A DNA stretch of 64,000 nucleotides from positions 15,129,557-15,193,556 of the forward strand of contig NC_092320.1 of assembly GCF_036785885.1 (NCBI RefSeq), written 5' to 3'. The stretch's first letter is position 1; every line of letters begins with the position of its first letter. Positions 1 to 11,860 of the stretch are shown here, piece after piece. The position numbers and the translations under genes are program-made. The notes under the pieces are model-generated. The model ran no database searches and was not told where the DNA came from. It saw only the letters and a list, made by a program, of their open reading frames with translations. The DNA comes from Coffea arabica (Eukaryota > Streptophyta > Magnoliopsida > Gentianales > Rubiaceae).

Positions 1-225
1 TTGGCTTGTCCAACTCCTCCCCCCCTCCCCCCCCCCCCCCCTTTCTCCACCTAGATTCTTCATACTCAGGTTATGATCATGAGAATTATCTGCAGACATG
101 TTGGTTTGATTTCTTGTCGATCTAATCAAGTGGTTTGATGTCGTGGACAGGCTGCGGCAGAAGAGAAGTTCAAGCTTTGCAGTGCAGCATATCAGTCATT
201 ATGTGATAAACTCGGTATAAATTAG
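1..225 (+). CDS. J-domain protein, 3' terminal exon only (tandem paralogue 1)
   Basis: The last exon runs 151–225, preceded by an intron acceptor (…gtggacag) and ending in TAG. It encodes a 24-residue tail, AAAEEKFKLCSAAYQSLCDK followed by LGIN. This matches the 75-bp last exon of the gene at 971–3681 (TVAEEKFKSCKAAYESLCDY…) residue for residue in pattern, so the two are head-to-tail paralogues. In J-domain proteins this stretch is the helix after the HPD loop. The rest of the gene lies before the window. The visible intron end (1–150) holds an unusual C-rich tract at 19–41. Function in detail cannot be told from this fragment. Confidence 0.7.
19..41. repeat. poly-C tract in intron
   Basis: Seven C, one T, then fifteen C in a row. 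It lies in the last visible intron of the upstream J-domain gene. Such runs are prone to length error in assemblies. Confidence 0.8.
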
Positions 226-970
226 GGTTGCTGTTGCTGATGGCATCTATCAAGTCTTGTAGGAGATCAGATTGGATCTTGATCATAAGATTCATAACTA
301 TGTACTTAGGTTAAGTTAGGAATTAGGTTAGGAATTATGCACAACATAGAAAAATGAGAGGCATGGTGTCCAATGAGCAATTATTTCCACAGTATGCTAT
401 TCCTTGCATCCTTTTGTACCATTCACTTTGTACCCGTGTATACTTCTGTTTAATACTACCAGCTTTACGATTCATTAATGCCCTCATGCTTTTGAACGCA
501 GCAAGTAAATTTTGCATGCAGCATTGTTTGAACATGGAACATATAATTTTTTTGCTAGTTTGCAATTTCAATTCTTACATAACTAGTATTTCTCTAGTAC
601 TAATTTCTGTATCCAGCCTGGTGTTAAGTAGAACAGGGTGTGTTAAACTAATATCAGGATCTATCTTATTATTACTACTCATTTGCATGTGACTAATAGC
701 ATACTGGCCAAAGTCTTATATTATTATGTTTCTTAATAGGCAACATGATCATATCTTGAAACAAACCAATAATACAGAGACAGAGAACAGAGAGAAATTA
801 ATAAAAGCCAGCTACCTGGGAAAAAGCTTTACCTCATGATACTAGTAAAACAACGCCAAGGCATTTAAAGATGGAAATTTAAATTACTTGGGGAAGGGGT
901 AATCTACAGGCAGGCATTAAATGCTAAAATTATAGTACTACTATCATTCGGCTGCAGCAGCTGGGGAGGA
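226..970. other. intergenic, between the two J-domain genes
   Basis: This stretch holds the 3' flank of the first J-domain gene and the promoter of the second. Only short open frames without recognisable similarity are present, and I see no repeat or RNA gene. Confidence 0.5.
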
Positions 971-3681
971 ATGAACAAGAACAAGCTGTTCCTCTTGAAA
1001 CCTGCCGCACTGGCAGTACTGAACTCTACTAGATTTCGGCTAAATCCTACTAATCAAAAACCCTTTCTTTTCCACTCCACCCCGGCGCTCTCAAGCAGAA
1101 GAAGGCCATACTATTATTCTTCGGTCAGTCTCTCTCCTTCGTATTTCCTGTACAAAAGGAAAAGTAGAAAGAAAACGTACAAGTAGCGCGGTTGAATTCG
1201 TTAGTAGTATCGCATCCTACTGAATTATTTCTCTTGTTATAGATGGTGATTCCTTCATGATAAGTGTTAATACTAGTTTTTTCTTTCTTTCTTCGGGGAA
1301 TTATATATTCTGAGCATGAAGCTGGGAGATTTATTTGATTCTTTAAACTAAGCAAGGGTTGGGCTGGGAGATGGGATGAGATGATGACAAGCCAACCCTG
1401 AATATACATGATTTTAAGACGTGAATACCAAAAATCAAAAAATATTGTAAGTTAACAATGCATAGACATGTAGAGCAAAAGAATCAAGTAATCTTTTTTT
1501 TTCCCGAGTTTTGAACTGTCTGGAAGTTAGTTGTGAATTTCACTAGATAAAGCGGTCAGAACAGACTCAAGAGTTTATCTAGTTGTTTATTGGCCTGTAA
1601 CTTGTACTTATTTTGCAGGAAGGAGTTTATAGGGCGCCTAAAAGGGTGAGAGCTTCTTTCTTTACTCTATTCTGCTCAACCTTTCCTTGTTTTCCGATGT
1701 AACGTGTTTATTTTCCTTGTGCAGAGATACAAAAACTTCGTCAGAGGCTTCAGTAATCCTTTGTGGAAGCGAATTCTGCTGCGAGATCCCAGTGCACCTT
1801 CAAATGGCCCAGTTCAGGTTGTCTGAGTATGACTTACAGAAGTTGTCTTCACTATATTTTCTGTTTATTTGTATGATGGAAGGAATTACACGAAGCTTAA
1901 ATGACTCATCTCTCTATTTAGGTGTATTGTGTGCGTCTTTGGACTTATTTCTTGGTGTTTGGGAAGGCTGTTGGTTTTGAATTTTGACATTAGGGATAGC
2001 CTGCTTGTTATGGCTTACATTTTTGGTACTTTTATTGCTTGAACTAAAGCAAATATCATCCAAGTCTTTGTTTCTTTACTGACAGAATGATTATTATTAC
2101 TACACCCCATATTCAAGCCAAAGCAGCTCATGGTTTGGACAGGATTATCAAGCTACGAGATCCAATGCTTTTGGAGGAAGTAAGTGATTGTGATACTACT
2201 TCGGCCTATTGATTTGAGTCAAATCATGCACTACATTATCTGATATAACAGTTTGTGACACACAACTATACTATTACATTTACCTATGTAATATTGTTCA
2301 ATTTTTCGCTTCAAATGTTCAATCTGGAACTAACCAAATGCTTAAGTGACGGTAATCTCTGTTTTTTATTTGGTAGAATTTGTATTGGTTAATCACAAAA
2401 GAGAATAATCTGTTGTTGATATGGATATGGAAAGGACTTAAGCTGAATGCAGATAATATAAAACGAGATATTAACTGGTTTTCTCTCCGACTCAGGTCCA
2501 TGAATTAGGAATAAGAAAAGTTTAATTATGAATTTTACGATTTGAGGGGAGGTTCTTGAGCATCTCGGAAGCAGGACTCCTGTTCTGAGATAGTTGAGAT
2601 GAACTATTCAATTTATCTGTTCAATGTGATTTGGCCCTTCTGCTGTACTGAAGTTTTGGACAACTTCACCAGGCAATTCTAATGACCATTGGAGCTCCTG
2701 GAACTGGAGAAATCACAATCAAGGTAAAGACGACCCCCCAAAAGAGTCTGATAATTCAACACCTGAAATGACCTCAGAAAGACTGGCCCTGGGTTTGAGT
2801 GCTTCTGGTCCTCTAACTCTGGAAGAAGTTAAAAATGCGTAAGTTGCTTGCAGTTGCTTCATAATCTCACAAATAAGAATCCTTCTGATCAGCTTCTCAT
2901 ACTTCATTTTCACCCAATACTGGGAGTTATTCTCCTATTATTTAATCCGACTCCTTTTCAGATACCATGCATGTGCAATGAAATGGCATCCGGATCATAA
3001 CCAGGGCTTGTTTAAGGTAAGCCTTTTGGCATCTTTGCTTACATAATCTTTTCTCTTTTCCTTCTTTTTCATCATCTGACCTGTTGAGTTTGTTTCCTTG
3101 GTTTTCAATTTCATAGACGAGGGAAAGCTTTTGTACTCTTACATCCTAGTACTTTGGAACTTCAACTTTATTGATTCACTCGACCTTGTGAGACACTGAC
3201 CCTTTCCCCTTTTCTTGGAGGGGAAAAGAGAAGGAAACCTGTAGCGTCGTTATCGTTAGGCAATTAACCTAATAGTATCATCGTTAAGCAGATCAAAGGA
3301 CAAGCTTAATATTCATAGTATATCTGCAAGTTAAGCTTTGACATAAATCCTTTAACTAAAATGTGACAACTCTTACTGGCTAAGGATGAAAGGAAAGGGA
3401 GGCAAGAGAATTCTGAAACTATTTTTCACTAAAATGTGGAGGGCTCTAAACTCTTTAACACCAACCACTTCCCATCTTTAGGCTTCACTAGTTTCTTTTT
3501 TACTAGTTACATAAAATAGTCACTTCATGCATTGGCTTGAAGCACAGTATTGGGATTGCAATATCAGCCACACGTACCTTGACTAATCTAACATATATGT
3601 TAGCAGACGGTTGCGGAGGAAAAGTTCAAGTCCTGCAAAGCTGCATATGAATCTTTGTGCGACTATGTCAGCTCCAAATGA
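971..3681 (+). CDS. J-domain (DnaJ-like) protein, probably mitochondrial
   Basis: Seven exons: 971–1123, 1619–1645, 1725–1817, 2086–2179, 2673–2838, 2962–3016 and 3607–3681. Together they give 663 nt, or 220 residues, and all introns are GT–AG. The N-terminus (MNKNKLFLLKPAALAVLNST…) is rich in K, R, S and T with no acids, as in mitochondrial presequences. The middle is Tyr/Ser/Trp-rich (NDYYYYTPYSSQSSS). The C-terminus holds a J domain: LTLEEVKNAYHACAMKWHPD, then HNQGLFK and the EEKFKSCKAAYESL helix, with the HPD loop that stimulates Hsp70 ATPase. A C-terminal J domain without a G/F region or zinc finger makes it a type III (class C) J protein. It is a tandem paralogue of the gene ending at 225. 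The Hsp70 partner is unknown. ATG 971 is the first in-frame Met. Confidence 0.75.
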
Positions 3682-4447
3682 ATGAGTTTGCCAAGAGTTT
3701 ATAAGACAGATATCAAGAGAACAACCAATCTGTTTGCCTAATGGTATCATGCACCAAGGCTTTTTGGAGTAGATTTCGTACAATATGTTGTTGGAAGTTA
3801 CATTTGTACTCCTGCTTCTGCAACATGCAATTCCATGGAAAAAAAAAATTCATTGCATTATAATCATGTTTTCCAAATCACCTTCTTTTTTTTCTTTTTC
3901 TTTTTTTTATTAACTACCCTTTTATCTTACATATATGACATACCAAAAAGTGCTGGAAAAAATCCAAATAATCTTCAATCCAAACAGAGCTGTGGCTATG
4001 ATTTGGATACAATATCAATTTGTTGCTTAATTAATATCAAGTAAATTGGACATTTCTTAGCTGAATAATATGACTACTAAAACACTCCGTGAACAAAGGA
4101 CCAAATGAAGCTGCTAAATGCAAATCATTTATTCTTAAACCCACGTATGTAGAAGTATTTTTTTAGCGCAAGTAAGAGTGTTCAATCTCTGAGTGCTCGA
4201 ATTGGAAACTGAACCCTCCCACTTACATTTCTTTTCCTGAATCATTCAATCTATCTCTCCCCTCACATCTTTAAGAAATTTCAACGGATGTTAAAATTAT
4301 CAATACAAGCATCTTAAATGTGTTAAACAAAAGCAAAAGAAAAAAAAAAAGTGAGAAATTGCTAATCTGATTGTTCAAAGCCTTTTATCTGGTGGGTCAT
4401 ATAACCTTCAGATCCAAACGCACACAGCCTTTATGGCCCAGGGACTT
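3682..4447. other. intergenic
   Basis: This is the 3' flank of the J-domain gene followed by AT-rich DNA. I see no gene, RNA or clear repeat until the nested transposons at 4448. Confidence 0.45.
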
Positions 4448-4534
4448 GGCTTTGTTTGAATTATTTTTCTAATTTTTTTTAGAAATATTACTGTAACGAT
4501 TTGATATATATAGAGTAAAAATGTGATTTAAAAA

Positions 4535-5865
4535 GGAAAATTTATCAAATTGGTCCCTGACATTTACCAAAAATACTTTTTTAATCCCTAACATATAAAA
4601 TTAGCCAAAATTATCCCTCACATTTAAATTGTGATCCAATTTGGTCCTAATGCTCGTTTTTTCTCATTTCTCTGGCTAAAAATAGCACGCCTCTCTTACG
4701 TGATCATATTTTTAGGGGTAAAATCGGAAAACACATTTCATTGCTGGTTGAAAGTAAAAGGATAGGGGACCACCACCCCATTTTCACCTTTCCCCCTCAA
4801 ATTGCAGTTTCAAGAAACCCTAAATTGCATCCTTTAATTAACAAGCATAACTTGGAAATGTTAGTGATGATGATGACGACGACAAAGCTGTAGAGTGTGA
4901 TGGCCTGCGTGCTTGGGGACATGGCATCTCGTCCTAATTTCGGCATTAATAAATTGAATTTCGTTTTCTCCACCCTCATCGTCCTTTCCATTTTCAATTT
5001 CCTGCTCATGTATCTCCTAGCACCCACCCACCGCGGGGGTTGGGGGCGCTCCTTCTTCTGGCTGCCTCCCCTCCATCTTTACCGCCTGTCCTCCCAGCCA
5101 CGTGTTCGAGCCAGGAGCTTACGGCGTGTTCAGTCGGATAGGGACTTTTGTGTACAAAGGCGCCCTTTTTGCAGCCGTGGGCTTTGCCGCCGGACTCGTG
5201 GGAACTGCTATCTCCAATACCTTTATCAAGATGAGGAGGAAGATGGATCCCAATTTCCAGACCCCCAACAAGCCTCCTCCAACGCTTTTGAACGCTCTCA
5301 CCTAGGCCGTCCACATGGGCGTCAGCATCAACTTCAGATACCAAGCCCTCAATGGCATCGAGTTTCTGCTTGCCAATGGCTTTCCCTCTTTCCACTTCAA
5401 AAAGCTCCGTCGTCGCTTTGAGGTGCTTAAACAATGTCCTTGGAGGGATGTCTTTTGTCGTACTGGCCAGGTTAACAAGATCACAGGCTGCTACTGCTGT
5501 TGCTGCTCCTTCTCCGTCTTCCGCTGCTGCTGAGCTAGAACAACAACAACTAGTCAAGGAGGAGGAGGTGGGTGTCCGGGAAGGTGATGCTGTAGCTGGA
5601 GATGCTTTGCCTGTTGACAAAGTCAAGTGGTCCCCTATCCTTTTATTTTCAACCGGTAATGAAATGTGTTTTCCGGTTTTGCCCTTAAAAATATAATCAC
5701 GTGAGAGAGGCGTGCTATTTTTAGCCGAAGAAATAAGCAAAAACGAGCATTAGGACCAAATTGGATCACAATTTAAATGTGAGGGATAATTTTGGCTGAT
5801 TTTATATGTTAGGGACTAAAAAAGTGTTTTTGATAAATATTAGGGATCAATTTGACAAATTTTCC
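4535..5865 (+). mobile_element. Pack-MULE (Mutator-like) carrying a host gene fragment
   Basis: The inverted repeats are 4535–4773 and 5627–5865, 239 bp each, starting GGAAAATTTRTCAAATTGRT. The element is flanked by a perfect 9-bp direct repeat, ATTTAAAAA (4526–4534 and 5866–5874), the target-duplication size of Mutator-like elements. There is no transposase. The 853-bp interior carries a fragment of a RETICULATA-related gene. Long inverted repeats, 9-bp duplication and captured gene sequence together define a Pack-MULE. Mobilisation would need a transposase from elsewhere in the genome. Confidence 0.93.
4900..5600 (+). pseudogene. RETICULATA-related (RER) gene fragment captured in the MULE
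   Basis: Three stretches read like the membrane domain of RETICULATA-related chloroplast-envelope proteins. They are MASRPNFGINKLNFVFSTL from 4921; FEPGAYGVFSRIGTFVYKGA, AAVGFAAGLVGTAISNTF and KPPPTLLNALT from about 5103; and SSVVALRCLNNVLGGMSFVV from about 5410. The three lie in different or interrupted frames: one shift falls between about 5025 and 5100, an in-frame TAG at 5303 replaces the Trp expected in LNALTW, and another shift lies near 5390. The N-terminal transit-peptide part of the family is missing. No introns are seen across about 600 bp. It cannot make a full RER protein, but transcripts could feed small RNAs against the parent gene, which is not in this window. Confidence 0.8.
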
Positions 5866-6130
5866 ATTTAAAAATATGTTTGCCGAAAAAAGTATCAAAT
5901 TTTCTTTAAGAAATTGCTTCAAATGTGCTAATCTGATTTTTCTTTAAAATTTTTTTTCCAAACAAAGCCGGGCCACTTTTCGCTTCTCATGTCTATCCAA
6001 TCACTCCGGGTTTTTTCTTTAATTTTCTTGCCGAATTACCATTGTTAATATATATGCTAAATATAGTGCATAATGACTATCCCAAAAAGGGTCCTAGTCT
6101 AGTACAGTAATACGCTCCTACTAGCTAATA

Positions 6131-9100
6131 ATGCTAAAAGCCGTACCGATTCTTGGTTCATGTTCTTCAGCTTCATCGTCTGGGTTGGTGGCTTCTCTCT
6201 CCCAGAGATTGAAATTGAAGAAGAAGAAGAAGGCAATCCTCCTCCATCCCAGTTGTGCTTGTGGGTTTTCTTTGATTTCAAGAACATCCATAGCCCCCAA
6301 AACAATCTCATTATCATCAAGAAAATCAACCTCCCCATTTCTTCTTCCAGCTCACAAGTACAATCAAAAGGGCTATTTCTGCAATTTCAGAGTTTCTGGG
6401 ATGTCTCTTGCTCATAATGAATCCCCGCCCGATGGCCCTTCGTCATCATCGCCATCATCAGTTACAATTCACTCTTCAACTGTGAGATTCCCCTTTGTCT
6501 TTTTCTCTTTTGTCTTTTTCTTTCTTGCATTTAATTTGCATTGCCGCGTTCTGGTTTTCTTGTATGTTTGACAACATCAATTTTACTGGATTTTGTGGAG
6601 TTTCTTGGCTGTTTTGTCGGTTTGTGCATTGTTGAATGCGACATTTTCTTCAGATGATTGAAGTAGTTGCCACGTCTTTGTTTTGGGTGGACATTGTTTG
6701 ATAATATGCAGGTCTTGTTATTTGAGGACCTTATCTTCAAATTGAATATTTTTTGCTTATTAGATTTTTGGGTTTAGTAAATGTAGAGTGGGTATGTCTC
6801 TTATGGTGTTGTTATCTTGATACGTTTTATTTTTCACTACTTTGATTGTTCCACTCTTATGATATCTACCGAATAAGCCTTAATGTCGGTAATCATGATT
6901 CTCAATTAAGGACAAAAAGGCGTTCAAGTTATGAAAAACTGGTACTTTAGTTTGGGATTTTATACCTTCAGACTCTACCATGGTCACATCAATTAAATCT
7001 TTGTCTGCAACATTGACATTATCACAATTGTATTGATTTGTAATGAAGAGATAGCAGTTTCAATTTGGTGAGGTTCCATATTCATGGATCTCATCTGATA
7101 TGGTCCTTAAGAGCAATCAATAACGATATCTCTAGCAGGACATTTGCTGGAAATTAAAGAAAAGGAGATACATTAAGGAAACTAATCTGAATATTGGAGT
7201 CTATTGTCACTATTTGTTTCTTAGTTGATATCTTCTGTGGCAGTAAGTAGATCTGAAAAAGGGCTGTAAATTGGTGATGCAATAGGTATATCTATTTCTC
7301 CCCAGTTCAAAATCAGTGGGTAGTAAAGAGCAACCATTGGCATATGTCCTACATGTGGATATTGAACATGTGGTAGTGAAGCTAATAAAATGTAAATTTT
7401 AGAACTAGCTACCTTCAGATTTGGTGCATATGACTGGAGGTTTATGGAACATATTTCATTGTCATGGTGAGAGTGCTACTTGTACTACTCTATTTTCCAT
7501 CTTCCATCCTATCTTGAATGTTTGTTTGCGCAAATCTCAATATTGCCATGTGCAGGGCAGCACCCGCAAGATCAATTTCTGTCAATCATGTGGTGGCCCA
7601 ACAAAACATGAGATACCAAATGGAGAGGAGAAGATGAGGGAAGTTTGCACTGTTTGTGGAAAGATTGCATACGTGAACCCAAAAATGGTAAAACTTAACT
7701 ACTTTTGAGTTTAAATAAATACTACAGGCAGAAGATTCTAGAGTTCTTAACTTGATTTCAAGTTAGTTAACTAGGCTTCAGCATCTTTTATAACAACTGT
7801 ATTAGTTTACAAATATGTAATATAGAAATATTATCCTGGTAATTTTCTATAGAGAGCAAGCTATGCAGGGAGTCAATACTTAAGTACTTAGTTAAAGTAC
7901 TTAAGGTGTACAAAGTGAGCTTAGTACCGAAGACTTAAAGTTCTGATTTGATTAGGAGAATTTGAGTTGATTCGTTTTGATATATGTTAGTGACAGAATT
8001 TGAGTTGATTCGTTTTGATATATGGTAGTGGCAATTACAGGGTACTTGTTTCTTGCTAGATTTCCTGCTCCCTTGCTCCAAAAAGGAAAGGAAAAAAGGC
8101 TCAACCTTTTCATCGTTCAGTGTCTTTCCATTGTTGGAATTTGCATGCATTTGGCAATAGGACCAGATGCATAGAGAAAACAGAATCTAGTAGGATAAAG
8201 CATTAGGTTTTATTAAGTTGCGTGTTCTGCTCAACCTGATAGTTCTGGCAAGAACTGCCAACTGTAAACTTTGGTGATGATTCATTAATGAAAATAGATC
8301 GTCTTCTAGTAAGAACTATTTCATGATTTTTTTTACCTAGCAAATGCAGAATTAAATCTTACATACTCTCTGGATGATAAGATCTGATCAGATTGACAGT
8401 TTTCTGATACCCAAAAAAAAAAATCTACGTGTTAATTCGCCATGGTTTGCCTTTGTTCCTCTTTCTTTTTGGTAATTTTTAGCAGGATCTCTTGAATGAA
8501 TTGCTTCCAAATCCATGCCACATTTTAATTGAAAAGGAATTTTCTGCTTTCTTGGAAAACTAGTGTTGGTCTAGGACAAAATAAAATTGGAAAACTTGTT
8601 AAATATCTCTATTGGATACATTGAGAGAATGGTATTCTGTACTATTTGTGGGCTTGAATGATTCTTCTGACCAATCACAAGATAAGCAGTAGATGGTTCT
8701 AAATGTTGTAAATGAAAGAAATATGATGTTTACATTGATGTTAGCTGAGTCTTTTGATGTGTAGGACTATGCAATATGAACATTATTGTTCATGATCTAT
8801 CCTGGTTTTCTAATTGACTGTTTAGACATAAAGCTAGAACTTTCTCCTAGGTTTTGGTTTTTTTTTTTTTGTTTTGGTTATTTTCATTGACTACTTTCTC
8901 ACTGCTAAATGTTAGGTCGTAGGTTGTTTGATTGAGCATGAAGATAAGATACTGCTATGCAGGCGAAAGATCCAACCATCATATGGCCTTTGGTTTGTAC
9001 TTAGATCAGAGCTAGTTCATCATGAACTTTTTTGTATTAAAATAGTTCTTTAACTTATTGGTCTCACAAGTTTAATCGCTGAGTATTTTGATGTTAAGTT

Positions 9101-10531
9101 GATTTTGGTTTTCTTTCCTATAGGACGCTTCCTGCTGGTTACATGGAGATGGGCGAATCTGCTGCTGATGGTGCAACTAGGGAAACATGGGAAGAGGCAA
9201 ATGCAGAAGTGGATATTTTGTCCCCCTTTGCACAATTGGATATACCTCTTATAGGTCAGGTGAGAAAAAAATCTCTGTTAAAGCTGTATTTGTATGTACT
9301 TGCCACAGCAATTATAGCTGTATTTTTATCTACTGTCATAGTAATTATTGCCTCTTCTTTGAAACAGACATACATCATTTTTCTAGCTAAGCTGAGGAGG
9401 CCCCACTTTTCACCAGGTCAAGAATCATCAGAGTGCAGGCTCTTTGCACTAGATGATATTCCATTTGATTCCTTGGCATTTTCATCGATGTTGGTTACCT
9501 TAAAACTGGTATGATCTGGATCCAAAACTAAGAATTTCATTTTCCAAATACTTGTTTCAATCTGCAGTTGTCTCAATTTCTTACTTTTTGTTAATGTAGT
9601 ACATTGAAGATCGACAGGTTGGAAGGCCCAAGTTTCACTATGGCATTATAAACAAAAGGTATTCTTCATTTTTCTTAATTTGCTTTCTTCATTTTCTGGT
9701 GTTTCTGCTGTCACTTTGTTGTAAGCTTGAGAAACAGAAAAGGATAGGACATCATCGCCATCAAACTCCTGGTACTATGAAAGTTCTTTGTATGTGGCTC
9801 CTGTATCTCATCTGTTTTGTCAAAGAAAAGCAAGAAGACAATCATCATCAACTGTTAAAAAGAGAAAACTTCTCGTTGCTTTGATTTGGTTTCTTATAAA
9901 TTATCTAACCAGGAAACATCCCAAACCCAATCTTTAGCGTAAATCAACCAGCTCAGTTCCACATTTGACAATGTCCACTGTCCTAGTGTGGTTGAGAAGT
10001 ATGTAAAAGGCTGTTAGGTTCAATGGCATTTTAGAAGGGACCTCCAGGGGGGGAGCTTATTTGTTGTTGTCATTCTATAATTGATAATTACCTTGTCTTC
10101 TTATTTGAGAGGGCATCAAAGCGATTGATTTCAGAATTCTGTTCTTCCTTCAGCAACTTAACTCGTGTTTGAGTGGTGATGGCAAGAGAGAGGCAAATTA
10201 TTGTGCTCGCATAGAGAAAAAGGCTCACTTAACAGTGAAATCCTGTGGATTTTTAGTGCTCTCTTTCTTTTGCTTTGTCTTCATGCCTTGTCTTGATTCC
10301 AGATAGTACAAAACCATGTTGTGAAGTTCATCGCAAGGCAGTTGCTAAGATGGTCTAGTAGTTGAATTGGTTAGCATTGTGGCTAATTCACTCCAACTGT
10401 TTTATCAGGTATATTTTTTCAAATAACTCAAGAGCTTTAACATTCTTTCTCTCCTGTTGATTGTTGACAGGCCTGGGACCAGCCCTTCTGAAATTTATGC
10501 TTACACGCTTGATGATCACATGAAATCCTAA
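6131..10531 (+). CDS. NUDT23: Nudix hydrolase 23, chloroplastic (FAD pyrophosphatase)
   Basis: Seven exons: 6131–6481, 7556–7687, 8916–8992, 9124–9259, 9368–9508, 9600–9658 and 10471–10531. They give 957 nt, or 318 residues. Residues 1–115 are Ser/Lys-rich without a fold, as in a chloroplast transit peptide. Next comes a four-Cys zinc ribbon (C126-x2-C129 … C148-x2-C151), then the Nudix box at 192–214 ([20 protein letters not shown]…) with the REx2EE metal-binding core. The usual Gly after EEx is Asn213. The tail [20 protein letters not shown] is typical of the family. The Arabidopsis enzyme cleaves FAD to FMN and AMP in plastids and takes part in flavin balance; the same role here is inferred. 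Exon phases join cleanly (TG|G Trp, AG|G Arg). Intron 2 holds a 38-bp tandem repeat. Confidence 0.9.
7958..8033. repeat. 38-bp tandem repeat, two copies
   Basis: Two nearly identical 38-bp units (starting gaatttgagttgattcg) lie at 7958–7995 and 7996–8033 inside intron 2 of the Nudix gene. Confidence 0.8.
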
Positions 10532-10712
10532 TTGTGTGTAACTTTTGTTGATGAGTCTGCACAGATCCAACTGAGATTCATTGCTGCAGCAACCACTGCT
10601 GTTGTACAGATTTTGATGCGCCTCTGTTTTAACTTGTAAATGATGAGCAAGTAAAGCTTATCCGAGAATTTCCTGTATTTTATGCAATTCAAAAGTAAAA
10701 TCACTGTCATTT

Positions 10713-11420
10713 GATTCCCTCTAGTGCGGGTGTATTCCTAGTCTCGGACAGCATGCTGAAGGGAACATCTATTAGGAATATCAACTCAAAACAAGGTCCT
10801 TCCGCATTTTCTGTGGAGTTCAGGATTTACAAAATACAACTACTTCTGTTGCAAATGTCCTGTTTCCATCTTCTCCTATTCAGATAATCTTGTCATGCCT
10901 ATGTGATTTTCTGCTAAGACCTTCATTCTTATGCCTTGATATAATCATATAGCAAAACTTTATTGACATAAAATCTGAAGGGCAGGATATCTATCCCTAC
11001 TTAAGAGGCCAGAAAAAGGGTTATGCATATTCAAGTAAATGAGGGGTGAAAAGGTGACGGTGCATTGAAGCAGCATCAAAACTGCCAGTTTGCAGTCCAA
11101 AGTCCGATGAGAATCAGAACTGCCCTTTATGTGACTACGCACTTAAGTTTGAGTTCATAATTTAGCAATGGTGTAGCTTGATAGTAGAAGGTTCTGCTGT
11201 CTACGAGGTGTCTTGGATCCGCAGGCTGTAAGTAGTATAAACAAATGCATCACAAATCTTGAAAAGCCATCTGAAAATGTACTACCATTTCGAACAAACT
11301 AGCTGGTCAACTGCTTACTCGTAAAACGTTTTATCAGGATCGAATATTATAGCTAACTGGTTACAAACAAATAATCAAATCTTTCTTTCATGTATCAGTG
11401 CTACGGTACTGATGTGGTAC
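10713..11420. repeat. segmental duplicate A1 (partner 13950–15130)
   Basis: Blocks such as atgctgaagggaacat, atatcaactcaaaacaagg and tacggtactgatgt recur in the same order and strand at 13950–15130. The two copies are well diverged with insertions. They bracket the sulfotransferase gene. I recognise no coding sequence in either copy. The rest of 10532–11860 is 3' flank with nothing else seen. Confidence 0.65.
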
Positions 11421-11860
11421 TTCATTTATCTCCCACTTGAGCAAATTTAACAATAAATTAAGAGTTCATTGTACGTAAACCCATGATTTGTTGTCACTGA
11501 GAAGTTGGTACCTGCAGGCTGCAGATACAGTAAAATTTCCTTTTGTTTTTAGGGTTAGATCGAAGGATGTAACTAAATTCAGGAAAGTCCAGTCTTGTGG
11601 TCTCAAAAAAATTTACAATAGGATGCGTGAGCTAAAGTTAATCTATTATGTCAAGAAAATTAAACGCTCAACAAATGCAGAAATATATTATACTCTTAAT
11701 CGATGAAGTTTAAAGTTCAATACTCACACAACACAGCTCCCACATTCTACAAGCAATAGAATGGAGGATGTTATTTATCTTACATTATAACTCCTGCTAG
11801 CTAAAAGAAAATAGAAATAAAAAACAAGAACAAGATGTGCATCTTTACAAGCTGCTTGGG

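Larger units (their letters stand above)
4448..5969. mobile_element. short MITE, interrupted by a Pack-MULE
   Basis: The ends are GGCTTTGTTTG at 4448 and CAAACAAAGCC ending at 5969, so the outer inverted repeats match. Removing the MULE and one copy of its target duplication leaves about 182 bp of AT-rich non-coding sequence. The wording resembles other AT-rich, hAT- or Tourist-like MITEs in the window (19245, 26519, 37911). Superfamily is uncertain because no clean target duplication of its own is visible. Confidence 0.55.

Noticed and set aside
354-692. 112-residue open frame between the J-domain genes
   Set aside because: Ile/Leu/Cys-rich translation of AT-rich DNA with no domain, in the intergenic region.
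5006-5740. A 244-residue minus-strand open frame
   Set aside because: It begins at TTG, has no ATG anywhere, and runs antisense through the captured RER fragment and into the MULE inverted repeat. It is a shadow of GC-rich coding sequence.
10340-10400. tRNA-like words (gatggtctagtagttgaattggtta)
   Set aside because: No cloverleaf can be drawn and no B box follows at the right distance; the stretch is inside a Nudix gene intron.
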